This document shows, piece by piece, positions 7,671-16,600 of a stretch of 31,147 bases of DNA (positions are counted from its first letter, which is position 1; each line of letters starts with the position of its first letter). The translations under genes and the position numbers were made by a program. Origin of the DNA: an uncultured Collinsella sp. (GTDB lineage Bacteria > Actinomycetota > Coriobacteriia > Coriobacteriales > Coriobacteriaceae); assembly GCA_900752545.1 (NCBI GenBank), contig CAADVS010000035.1, positions 1-31,147 of the forward strand, read 5' to 3'. Below the pieces are notes generated by a model. That model made no database searches and was not told where the DNA came from. It was given only the letters and a program-made list of their open reading frames with translations.

Positions 7671-7708
7671 GGCGCTTTGCCGGCAACACACATTACCAGC
7701 AAAGCGCC
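7671..7708. terminator. Inverted repeat downstream of purB
   Basis: The 13-position stem 7671-7683 pairs with 7696-7708 with one wobble pair. It lies 27 bases after the purB stop on the minus strand, so it is probably the purB terminator, though only a loose T-rich tract follows. Confidence 0.55.
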
Positions 7709-7734
7709 CTAAAAAGCTAACGTTATGCCCGAAC

Positions 7735-9081
7735 CTACTCGAAGCTCAGCTGCTCCAGACGATCAAAGACCGTGTCGATACGGGTGAGGAAGTCCCACGG
7801 ATCAAAGATCTCGTCGAGCTTCTCCTGACTGACGGTGCAGCGCGGGTCGGCCTCGAGACGCTCCTTAAAGGTGGGGCCGGAGACACAATCCTGTACCTCG
7901 TGCCAGGTTGCCATAGCGTTCTCCTGCACAATGGCGTACGCGTCCTCGCGGGTGATGCCCGTGTCGACGAGGGCGAGCAGTACCTTGGAAGAGAAGATGA
8001 GGCCGCGGGTCTTATTGAGGTTGGCCATCATGCGGGCGGGATACAGCTGCAGGCCGTCGATAACGCGGATGAGGCACTGGAACATGTGGTCGAGGGCGAT
8101 GAAGCTATCGGCCTGGGCGACGCGCTCGGCAGAGGAGTGCGAAATGTCACGCTCGTGCCACAGGGCGACGTTATCGAAGGCAACCTGGGCGTTGGACTTC
8201 ACGACGCGCGACAGACCGCAGACTTTCTCCATGGTGATGGGGTTGCGCTTGTGCGGCATGGCTGAGCTGCCCTTTTGGCCCTTACGGAACGGCTCCTCGG
8301 CCTCGAGCGTATCGGTCTTCTGTAGATTGCGAACCTCGGTAGCGATGCGCTCACAGGTGGCCGCTGTAGTGGCAAGCACGCCGGCAAGGTAGGCATGGTG
8401 ATCGCGGCTGATGACCTGCGTGGACAGGGGATCGTGGACCAGGCCCAGGTGCTCGCAGACGTACTCCTCGACGAACGGCTCGATGGAGCTGTACGTGCCG
8501 ACAGCGCCCGAGATAGCACCGAAGGCAACATTCTTGCGGGCGTCCTCAAGACGATCCAGATCGCGCTTGAGCTCCCAGGCCCAAGAGCCAAACTTCATGC
8601 CGAAGGTCATCGGCTCGGCATGGATGCCATGAGTACGGCCGGCGCAGAGCGTGTTGCGCTCCTCAAAGGCGCGACGCTTGCAGATCTCGCCGAGTTTTTT
8701 GACGTCCTCGATGATCAGGTCGCAGGCCTGGGTGAGCTGGTAGCACAGGGCCGTGTCGCCCAGATCGGAGCTGGTCATGCCATAGTGAACCCAGCGGCTG
8801 GGCTTGGGGTCGCCCTCGGGAACATCGGCATCGATGTACTCCTTCATGTTGGTCAGGAAGGCAATGACGTCGTGGCGCGTGACTTCCTCGATCTCATCGA
8901 CCTTCGCCTTCTCAAAGTTGGCATGGTCGCGGATCCACTGGGCCTCGTCTTTGGAAATACCGATCTTGCCGAGCTCCGCCTGGGCCTCGCAGGCCAAGAC
9001 CTCGATCTCCTGCCAAATGGCGTACTTGTTCTCGAGGGAGAAAATGTGTCCCATCTCCGGGCGGGTATAGCGATCGATCAT
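7735..9081 (-). CDS. purB: Adenylosuccinate lyase
   Basis: This enzyme cleaves SAICAR to AICAR and adenylosuccinate to AMP, two steps of purine synthesis. The fumarase/aspartase superfamily signature GSSAMPHKRNP is at residues 271-281 and carries the catalytic serine. His70 (VTRHDVIAF) and His151 (GRTHG) match the other active-site histidines. At 448 residues it is close to the usual bacterial length. The start is ATG 9081, with AAGGAG six bases upstream. The longer frame back to 9147 lacks a ribosome site. It is bounded by the repeat region on one side and an inverted repeat on the other, so it is apparently a single-gene transcript, separate from purC. Confidence 0.97.
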   Translation of the reverse strand: MIDRYTRPEMGHIFSLENKYAIWQEIEVLACEAQAELGKIGISKDEAQWIRDHANFEKAKVDEIEEVTRHDVIAFLTNMKEYIDADVPEGDPKPSRWVHYGMTSSDLGDTALCYQLTQACDLIIEDVKKLGEICKRRAFEERNTLCAGRTHGIHAEPMTFGMKFGSWAWELKRDLDRLEDARKNVAFGAISGAVGTYSSIEPFVEEYVCEHLGLVHDPLSTQVISRDHHAYLAGVLATTAATCERIATEVRNLQKTDTLEAEEPFRKGQKGSSAMPHKRNPITMEKVCGLSRVVKSNAQVAFDNVALWHERDISHSSAERVAQADSFIALDHMFQCLIRVIDGLQLYPARMMANLNKTRGLIFSSKVLLALVDTGITREDAYAIVQENAMATWHEVQDCVSGPTFKERLEADPRCTVSQEKLDEIFDPWDFLTRIDTVFDRLEQLSFE

Positions 9082-9183
9082 AGCGGCTCCTTTTTGGTTA
9101 TTGGCACGTTGGTCGTAACCCATCCATTGTACCGTGCGCAGGTGCAAGTATGGGCAGCAGGCATTAACCTAACATTTTGGAAT

Positions 9184-9314
9184 TGGAGCGGGCAACGGGA
9201 CGTCCGCGTATTTGCTTCGCAAATCCGCACCGGCTGCGGTCGGCAGACCCGGTCCGCGCACACGCACGGGCACAGCGGGTTGGACCCGACGTTCCCGAGG
9301 TCCCCCGTACTCGA
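9184..9314. repeat. tRNA-Gly-tail repeat unit, distal copy (131 bp)
   Basis: Bases 9184-9201 are identical to the 18 bases at 9507-9524, the 3' end of the real tRNA-Gly including its CCA. A palindromic block (9202-9234) follows that recurs almost unchanged at 9333-9365. A degenerate T-arm-like motif (GGGTTGGACCC, 9277-9287) lies near the end. No terminator hairpin is seen in this copy. Confidence 0.65.
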
Positions 9315-9506
9315 TGGAGCGGGCAACGGGACATCCGCGTATTTGCTTCGCAAATACGCACCGGCTTCAGGCGCCTGTCGGCGCCTTCGCCTGCTCGCTA
9401 CAAACGCTTCGCGTTTGCTTAACGCTCGCACCCTGGCGGGTTCGAGTCCCGGCGCTTGGTAGTAAAAAGCACGGCAACGTAACGCTGCCGTGCTTGTGCT
9501 TTTTAC
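9315..9506. repeat. tRNA-Gly-tail repeat unit, proximal copy (192 bp)
   Basis: Bases 9315-9332 again repeat the 18-base tRNA-Gly 3' end. The unit continues with a perfect 9-bp palindrome (9338-9346 with 9352-9360), several GC-rich palindromes including AAACGC (9402-9407) facing GCGTTT (9411-9416), then GCGGGTTCGAGTCCC (9436-9450). That last motif equals the tRNA-Gly T-arm in the opposite orientation. A terminator hairpin closes the unit beside the intact tRNA. The order is the same as at 454-632 next to tRNA-Lys. Confidence 0.7.
9464..9494 (-). terminator. Terminator of tRNA-Gly
   Basis: AGCACGGCA (9468-9476) pairs perfectly with TGCCGTGCT (9486-9494). On the minus strand five T residues follow (complement of 9464-9468). 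It lies about 12 bases past the tRNA 3' end. Confidence 0.8.
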
Positions 9507-9581
9507 TGGAGCGGGCAACGGGACTCGAACCCGCGAGTGTCAGCTTGGGAAGCTGATGCCTTACCACTTGGCGATGCCCGC
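9507..9581 (-). tRNA. tRNA-Gly (CCC)
   Basis: This is a 75-base minus-strand tRNA with encoded CCA (complement of 9507-9509). The acceptor stem pairs 9575-9581 with 9511-9517. The anticodon loop TTCCCAA gives anticodon CCC for glycine. The D-arm and T-arm are intact. Unlike tRNA-Lys in this window, its CCA is genomically encoded. Confidence 0.95.
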
Positions 9582-9878
9582 TTGTGTGTTGGCTAGTATA
9601 ACGCGGTTGTCTTGTTCGATACAAGAGTGGCGATGCTTGTTTTAGCTATGGAGATTCGTTTGAAAATCGCGTCAATTGTGGAGATGAGGACCTTTGACCT
9701 CCTGTTCTCCTTATCTTCTACCTGCGCTTTTGCTTGATTGTTGTATTTGAGCTCAATTTGTCAGGAATTGGGCAAGCTTTTGGTCAGGCTCCGGTACTTA
9801 CCCGCATGAACCTCGGGGGTAGCCTCATCCTACGCGTCGCAGCCTCCCCGTGCGGCGCACGAGGGATAAGGAGCAGCC
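9582..9878. other. Intergenic leader between tRNA-Gly and the surface-protein gene
   Basis: These are about 300 bases without a gene. The left end holds the tRNA-Gly promoter. The remainder is more AT-rich than its surroundings (especially 9640-9790) and turns GC-rich near the start of the surface-protein gene. I could not identify a convincing promoter pair or a known riboswitch. A clear AAGGAG ribosome site lies just before the ATG at 9879. Confidence 0.5.
9595..9600 (-). promoter_or_regulatory. -10 box of the tRNA-Gly promoter
   Basis: The minus strand reads TATACT, with transcription expected to start a few bases before the tRNA 5' end at 9581. A TTGTAT 18 bases further upstream is a weak -35 candidate. 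Confidence 0.5.
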
Positions 9879-12800
9879 ATGTCCAACGCACCCACGCACT
9901 CTGTCCACAGCGCAATCGCAACGGGTCCGCTGCTCCTGCTCCTCTTCCTGCTTTTCGGCTGCCTGGCACCGGGAGCCGCATTTGCCGTCGATGGCTACGA
10001 CCAGCTCGGCTTCCGCACTATTAGCGATGATTGTGGGCCCTTCTTCATCGGCAAGTATGAAGCTCAAGACACCTCGATTGCCTACTGCATGAACCAGGAG
10101 CGCCCCGGCCCCACCAAACCGGGCGGCCCATGGCTCAACTTTGATCAAGGCTGGGTGTGGCTCGACGACGAGTTCGCGGCAATCGTTTGTCACGGATATC
10201 CCACCACCACGTCGTTTGGCGGTTACCATCTTTCACCCGATCGCGCCCGCGCCGCCACCCAGCTTGCCGTATGGATGCTCAACGGCACTACCCATGTCGA
10301 CGGCACCTACTCCTACACGACCGCTCAGGGTAAAACCAAGAGCGGACACTTTACCGCCGACAATGAAGTCGTGGCGGCTGCGCGGTGGCTCCACGACAGC
10401 GCAAAATCAGGAAGCATCGAAGCCGCTCCGCACCGCGCGCGACGCTATCTAGGGGCCGTATCGGGCGGCAGCAAACGTCAAGACATGCTCTATGTACTGC
10501 CGGCGGTCTCTGTTTCCTTCCAAAAGCAGTCTGCTAACACCGTTATTACCAGCGGAAACAATACCTATCAGTTTACCGGGGCAACATTCGATATTTTTGA
10601 GAGCGCCAGCGGCGCGCGTGTCGGCACCATCAAGATGGACAGCAACGGTCGAGCGCAAGCAACACTTCTACCCAACACGGCATACTACCTAGTTGAAACG
10701 AAGGCGCCGGCCGGCTATGTCCCCCGCCACGATCGTATTGCCTTTACCACGGGGAATGACGGCGGGCGGGTCGCCATTGATGAACAGCCCGGCACCATCA
10801 ATCTGCGTATCGTAAAACTCGATGCCGCGACGAATGCCGGCCCCCAGGTGGGATCTTCACTCGCAGGAGCAGAGTTCACGTGTGTGTCGCAATCAACCCC
10901 TGGATGGGCACAAATCCTCACGACCGACGAAAGCGGTCGGGCCACCCTCGCCGATGTCCCCTTAGGAACCTTTACCATCTACGAATCAAAAAACCCCGAG
11001 GGCTACCTGCCATCCAACGACAGCTGGACCTATACCGTTGGAGCCGACCAGCTCGGCGATTCAGGCGTGGTCGAGATCGAATCTCGCGTTTCCGATATCC
11101 CCATTGCGTTTAACCTTGAGATTTCCAAATTCAAGGATTACGGCAATAGCGACCAATCCGGCCTGGAGCAGCCGGCGGAAGGTGTTGTCTTTGAGGTTGT
11201 CAGCAACAGCTCTCAGCAGGTTGTTGGCACACTGACCACAAACGTCTATGGCTTTGCCTCCACCAAAGATCAGCCCGAAGCATGGTTCGGCGCAGGCAAG
11301 CGACCCGCCGGTGTCCACGGAGCCGTCCCATACGACCGTGCCGGCTACACGGTTCGCGAGGTTCCGGAAACCGTTCCCGAGGGTTTTAAACGTGCAGGGG
11401 AATGGACCGTCGGGGCCAATCAGATTTCCAACGGCGCCGAGCTTCAATATATCGTGGACAACCATGCTCTGTCGACGCATCTCCAGATTGTAAAACGCGA
11501 TGCCCAAACAGGCGCTTCTGTTCCACTAGCCGGATTCACCTTCCAACTACTCGACAGCAATCACGAATCTGTCTCACAAACTTGCTGGTATCCAACACAT
11601 AACGTAATGGACACCTTTACGACTGACGCGACCGGGACCGTCACACTGCCCGAATCGCTCGTGCCGGGCACCTATTATGTACGCGAAACCTCGGCCAAAG
11701 AGCCCTATCTTGTCGGCGAGGAGATCGAGGTAAACATACCCGCCGACATGAACCTAACGCCCGTTGCAATCGCCTCGTATTATGACCACGCCGCGACCGG
11801 AAACATCAGGATCGTTAAAACCGATGCCATAGACGGCAGCAGCCTCGCGGGCGCCGTCTTTGAGATCCGTGCCTCGAGTGATATCGTGCGCCCCGACGGT
11901 AGCATTGCCGCGCTCGACGGTGAGACTGTCGCTACCATCACGACGGATGAAACTGGAGAAGCACGCGCGGACAACCTCCCGCTGGGACTTGGCACCGCAC
12001 GCTACGAGGTTGTCGAGACTCAAGCGCCGGCAGGCTTCTTGCTCGATCGGACAACCCATATTGTCGACCTTACTTATGCCGACCAGAAAACACCCGTTGT
12101 AGAAGCACGGCTTAACGTATCCGACGATTACACCAAGGTTGATATCTCCAAGGTCGATGCAAGCGGTGAGCAGGAAGTGGAAGGCGCACAACTCACCTTA
12201 TATGGTCCCGATAAAACCGAAATAGACTCCTGGACCTCATCCGACAAGCCACACCGCGTCGAACATCTTGCACCCGGCACCTACTCGTTGCGCGAAATGA
12301 TGTCTCCGCGGACCTATGACCTTGCCGAGGAAATAACGTTTGAAATAAAGGATACGGGAGAAGTCCAATCCGTCGCGATGAAGGATGCGCCCATCGAGAT
12401 CAAGGGACAGGTCGACAAGCGTCAGGAACTTGTCCAACCTATCGAAAAGGGCCTGTTGGCTAACGGCGATGGTAAAAATCGCGCCGCGACGCAAACTAAT
12501 ACGGATGGACTTTTCTCCTATACCATCGACGCTCGAAACGATTCCGCTACTTGGGTTGATGAGTTTACGATTACCGATGATCTTGAGTGCGCCAAAGACG
12601 GCACGGCGAGATTCATCTCAATCGAAACCCCCGTCGCCATCGGCGACCTCAACGGTCTGTGCAACGTGTGGTATCGCACGACGCCGTTGGACTCGACAGA
12701 CGTCGATGAGCCGGCGAACGCGACACTTGACGATGGACACGAAAATCCTTGGCTTGAGTCCGACGAAGTAAAAGAGAGCCTTGGTGAGGACTGCCGCCTC

Positions 12801-13310
12801 GTCGATTACGACGGCTGGCGCCTCTGGAAGGCGGATGTCTCGACCACGGAATCCACCACACTCGAGGCGGAAGAGCTCGACCTTGCATCCAATACCGTCG
12901 TAACAGGCATTCGAATTGAATACGGTGCGGTAGCCGCCGACTTTACGACTCGAAGCGATGCGGATTCTTGGACCCGCGATGATCTCAAAGATGAGCACGA
13001 CGACCTTGACGATGCCAAAGCAATCCTTGGCACAGACGCTCGGGGCGCAGTCGTACACATGCAGGCAACGTCGGCTTATACGCCCCAAACCGCACTCACC
13101 AACAGCGCGCGCGTCGATCTTTGCCGCAACGGTGGCGGCGATAAACTTGAGTCACATGACGAGGACAGCGTCATTCAACGCTGTACCCTACCGCAGGACC
13201 TACCGGCAACAGGATCAGTTCCCATCGCCGCTTGCATCACCGCGCTCCTGACCTCGGGTGCCGCAGCCCTATGGTTCGCTCGCCTTAGGTCGATCCCAAA
13301 GAAGCGCTAG
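9879..13310 (+). CDS. Thioester-domain, SpaA-repeat cell-wall surface protein (LPATG)
   Basis: This is a 1143-residue exported, wall-anchored protein. A signal peptide (1-36) is followed by a thioester domain (about 40-205). In that domain Cys70 (AYCMNQE) and Gln128 in a TQLAVW (TQxA) motif are the expected partners of the internal Cys-Gln thioester. Six SpaA/Cna-B-like repeats follow (about 208-305, 306-408, 409-530, 531-638, 639-745, 748-838). Each opens with a Lys-containing strand such as LRIVKLDA and ends with a Glu motif such as VETKAPAG (Glu273, 369, 494, 603, 713, 806), typical of isopeptide-stabilised domains. A less regular acidic region (about 840-1100) precedes LPATG (1108-1112), a hydrophobic segment and a basic tail, the sortase sorting signal. 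Known thioester proteins attach covalently to host surfaces; that role here is inference. No sortase gene is in the window. The start has AAGGAG seven bases upstream. Confidence 0.93.
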   Translation: MSNAPTHSVHSAIATGPLLLLLFLLFGCLAPGAAFAVDGYDQLGFRTISDDCGPFFIGKYEAQDTSIAYCMNQERPGPTKPGGPWLNFDQGWVWLDDEFAAIVCHGYPTTTSFGGYHLSPDRARAATQLAVWMLNGTTHVDGTYSYTTAQGKTKSGHFTADNEVVAAARWLHDSAKSGSIEAAPHRARRYLGAVSGGSKRQDMLYVLPAVSVSFQKQSANTVITSGNNTYQFTGATFDIFESASGARVGTIKMDSNGRAQATLLPNTAYYLVETKAPAGYVPRHDRIAFTTGNDGGRVAIDEQPGTINLRIVKLDAATNAGPQVGSSLAGAEFTCVSQSTPGWAQILTTDESGRATLADVPLGTFTIYESKNPEGYLPSNDSWTYTVGADQLGDSGVVEIESRVSDIPIAFNLEISKFKDYGNSDQSGLEQPAEGVVFEVVSNSSQQVVGTLTTNVYGFASTKDQPEAWFGAGKRPAGVHGAVPYDRAGYTVREVPETVPEGFKRAGEWTVGANQISNGAELQYIVDNHALSTHLQIVKRDAQTGASVPLAGFTFQLLDSNHESVSQTCWYPTHNVMDTFTTDATGTVTLPESLVPGTYYVRETSAKEPYLVGEEIEVNIPADMNLTPVAIASYYDHAATGNIRIVKTDAIDGSSLAGAVFEIRASSDIVRPDGSIAALDGETVATITTDETGEARADNLPLGLGTARYEVVETQAPAGFLLDRTTHIVDLTYADQKTPVVEARLNVSDDYTKVDISKVDASGEQEVEGAQLTLYGPDKTEIDSWTSSDKPHRVEHLAPGTYSLREMMSPRTYDLAEEITFEIKDTGEVQSVAMKDAPIEIKGQVDKRQELVQPIEKGLLANGDGKNRAATQTNTDGLFSYTIDARNDSATWVDEFTITDDLECAKDGTARFISIETPVAIGDLNGLCNVWYRTTPLDSTDVDEPANATLDDGHENPWLESDEVKESLGEDCRLVDYDGWRLWKADVSTTESTTLEAEELDLASNTVVTGIRIEYGAVAADFTTRSDADSWTRDDLKDEHDDLDDAKAILGTDARGAVVHMQATSAYTPQTALTNSARVDLCRNGGGDKLESHDEDSVIQRCTLPQDLPATGSVPIAACITALLTSGAAALWFARLRSIPKKR

Positions 13311-13320
13311 CGCGATGAAA

Positions 13321-13354
13321 AAGCGGGCGAGCCAGTCCCCTGGCTCGCCCGCTT
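13321..13354. terminator. Bidirectional terminator between convergent genes
   Basis: A perfect 15-bp stem (13321-13335 with 13340-13354) with a 4-base loop has T residues on both outward sides. It serves the surface-protein gene on the plus strand and the small membrane protein gene on the minus strand. Confidence 0.85.
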
Positions 13355-13376
13355 TCAATCATTTAAATCGCCGCAT

Positions 13377-13595
13377 CTACTCTGCAGACGAAGATCCACC
13401 ATCAACGATTGCCTGCTCGGACTCAGGAATCCCATCGGCACCCGTACTCTGTTCTTGCTCCACCTCTTCGCTGATTGCGGAGGCGGGGGTCGAGCCCTTT
13501 GCACCCACGATGTAGGCAGCCCCAAATCCTAACGCAATGGCAATCAAGGTCAAAATCACGTAGACAGGCCAATGGCGCTTAATATACGAAAACAC
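13377..13595 (-). CDS. Small single-pass membrane protein
   Basis: This 72-residue protein has a short basic N-terminus, one hydrophobic segment (about 10-31) and an acidic, Ser/Glu-rich external-looking tail. I recognise no family. The start is GTG 13595 with AAGGAG five bases upstream. It lies 21 bases after the stop of the large M28-like membrane protein and ends at the bidirectional terminator, so the two probably form one operon. It may be an accessory subunit of its large neighbour, but nothing in the sequence proves this. Confidence 0.75.
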   Translation of the reverse strand: MFSYIKRHWPVYVILTLIAIALGFGAAYIVGAKGSTPASAISEEVEQEQSTGADGIPESEQAIVDGGSSSAE

Positions 13596-13616
13596 GTTGA
13601 CTCCTTAGAGCTCCGT

Positions 13617-16600
13617 CTACGAACGGCGGATAACCTCGGTCACGACCTCGGATACCGTAGCAATGTTCGTCGGGTTGACATTGTGGGGCAGGTCGTCCTC
13701 GGTACGAGCGCAAGCCAGACGCGTGCCGTCCACGCCGGCGATGGTAAGGGCTCGGCGGCTCGCCTCGAGCGCAGCATAGGCATCGGTCTTGGCATAGGGC
13801 ATCTCGAGCGCGCCACAATCGACATGGAACGACTTGCAGACCTTGCTGACCAGGTTCATGATGCGGCGATCGCCCTTGAGCAGTTGTTGTTCGCCCTCGA
13901 CCGTCACCACCGAAAGCCTACCGGCGCCGACGGATTCAAGATTGATAAAGAATACGCCGCGGAGCTTATCGCGATGCGAAGCCAAGAAGGCCTTCATGCC
14001 AGCGCCATCACAATCCGAGGCGCCCGTTGCCACAAACCAGATATCGTGACCGAGCAGCTCATCATCGCCCATAGAGGCGACAGCCGAGAGCATATCTTCG
14101 GAAGAAGCGCCATCGGAAGACGTAGCGCCACCCTTCCAGCCATCGTTATCGTCCTCGAAGTTATCCCACGAACCGATACCGCGACCGGACTTCTTGGCAT
14201 CGTAATCGTCTTCGACGCCCAGCCAGTCACTCATGCTGTCCTGCTCGTTTTTCTTTTTACGGCCGAACAGACCACCCAGGCCGCGCTTACGAGACTTGGG
14301 TGCCGCCGGGGCGGGAGCCGAAATGGTCTCGATCGGCTGTGCGCCCGACGCAACGGGCATAGGAGGCGCAACGGGTGCCGATGTGGGTTCGGGGCCCTGG
14401 GCAGTAGCAAAGGGATCATTGACCTGTGCGGAGGGGTCGGGAAGGTCGAACAGCGACGTGCGAGACGCAACGTTTGCCTGCTTCATAGACGGCAGCGACG
14501 GATCGGGGACCGAAGCCAGCGGAGACGAGGAAGGTGCAGGCGACGGTGCCGACGCCGGATCGGGAACATTCATCTGCGGGCGCGGCGATGCCTGGGAGGA
14601 AATCTGGGCCATAAGGGAATCGACCGTTTCGTCCTGGGTGGGAGCGACATTGGCAACCGTGGCACCGGAACCACTCGGGGTCGGCATGGTGAAAATCTGC
14701 GTGGAATAAGGCCTCGACTCATCCGTCTCGGGAGTCTCGGAAACCGCAGGCACTTCCTCCTGCTCGACCTCGGTCGAATCATCTTGCTCGGCTGCCGCGT
14801 ATTGCTCTTCGTCAGAGTTGGCCTCGACGGGCTCGTCCTCGGCGGCATCTTGGATTTCGGCAGCATCAACAGGCTCGTCATCGTCTGCCGCGTCGCCCTG
14901 CTCATCGGAAACAGGAAGGGGCTCGGCAATCGCGGTGCCCTGTTTTTCAAACGTTATCGTGGAATCGAACTGCGCGGCATCAAACGACATGGTGCTATCG
15001 ACGTGCTGCTGAGCCTCGAAAGACGTCGTCGCTTCAACAACATCCGCGGACGCCGGTTGCTGGGACTCAAAGGACGTTGTAGCTTCGGCGGCTTCGACGG
15101 GCGCGGACTGCATAGCCTCGTTCTGCTCGAACTCTTGCGCCGCGAGCTCACGTGCCGCCTCGGCTGCCTGCTGCTGAGCGATAGCCTCCTGCTCGGCAGC
15201 CTCGCGTGCGGCAGCGCGCTTCTCCTCGAAATCGTCGACAAATTTCTTGCCCTTTGCAAACGCACCCTTAAAGAAGTTGGAAGCGCTGGCGCCAATCGAC
15301 GAGAACGCGGATGCAATGTCGGCATGCGGCGTTGCCGCGGGAATCTCGGCCGAGAAATCAGTATCGCTCTCGTAAGACACGCGCCTCGGTTGTTCAACGT
15401 AATCGTCGTCAGACTCGTCCGCAACGTCTTGCGCCGGTGCGGCGGGAGCCAAAATGTCCAGTCCTGCCGCGGGATCGAACGCGGACACCGCCTCGGGATC
15501 GGCAACGGCAGCGGTAACCGCGGCAGACTCATCATCCGCAGCGACAACGGGCGCAGGCGCAGCCACGACGGGGGCAGGCTCGGGCTCAAACGTTGGCTCC
15601 TCGCCCTCCTCGTAATCGAGCGTGCAGGACTCGGGAAGCATTCCGAGCGCACGGATGGCATCCGAACCAAAGCGGATGTTGCCGGCGGCGTTGCGATAGA
15701 GCTTGGGCTCGGGCTCGGCAGACTCCTCCGCCGGCTCGGCAGCGGGAACCTCGTCATTGAACTCTTCGGCTTGGGCAGCCTGATTCTGATCCTCAGGCAC
15801 GATAGCGCCGATCAGCGTCTCGTCGGCAGACGCACCCTCAAAGCCCTCGATTTGCTCGTCGAAAGCCTCACCCTGTTCGGGCTCGGTCTGAGCGTCGGGA
15901 GCAATCGGCTGACCGAATTCGTCCTCGGCGTAGGTAGGCTCTTCATACTCGATGGTGTTGCCGTAGTCGTTTTGCTGCTGGGCCGCGGCATATTCCGCCG
16001 CTGCGCGCGCCATTTCCTCGGCACGACGCTTCTGCTCCCCAAAATAGGTATCGAACGGAACATCGTCGGGAAACTCGTTTTCGCCCTGGAAGGGAGCAAC
16101 GTTGTCCATAACGCCGAGCATAGCGGCGACAGAAGACTTGTTGCACACCGCGCCAGACGTATAGGGAAGAATGTGGCGGTTAGAGATGATGTTTACCGCG
16201 TTGGCGAGTGCAACGAGGGAAGCGAGGATCGCGACAATCCACAGCAGAACCTTGAGCGCGCCGGGGAGCGGCAGAATACGCAGGATGGCAACGGCAGCGG
16301 GGGCAACCGTGGCAACGGGCAACAGCTTGGCGATGAGTGCACGATACGAAGCATAAGGCTCGCGGGCGAGCAGCTCAGCACGGGGAGAGTCGTAGTGTGC
16401 GACAACGACCACCGGGCGGTTACGCGGGGACGCGAGCGGGCCCGAGGCCTTGTGGTAGGCGATGACATTTTGGCTCACGCCCGTCTTGCCCAGGCGCGAA
16501 ACCACGGGGTGGCCCGTGCGCTCGAGCACGTAAAGAACGGCGCCGACAATGGCCAGCAAGGTGCCGACCAAGCCGATACCGCCGCCGATGCCCATCAGCA

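Noticed and set aside
9338..9416. CRISPR-like array behind tRNA-Gly
   Set aside because: There are only two non-uniform units of 131 and 192 bp with tRNA-derived ends; no regular short repeats with unique spacers and no cas genes.
9078..9624. Several overlapping frames around tRNA-Gly
   Set aside because: All run through the tRNA and palindromic repeats on both strands, a known source of false genes.
9582..9878. Riboswitch before the surface-protein gene
   Set aside because: I looked for conserved riboswitch cores and saw none that I could support; the region is listed only as a leader.
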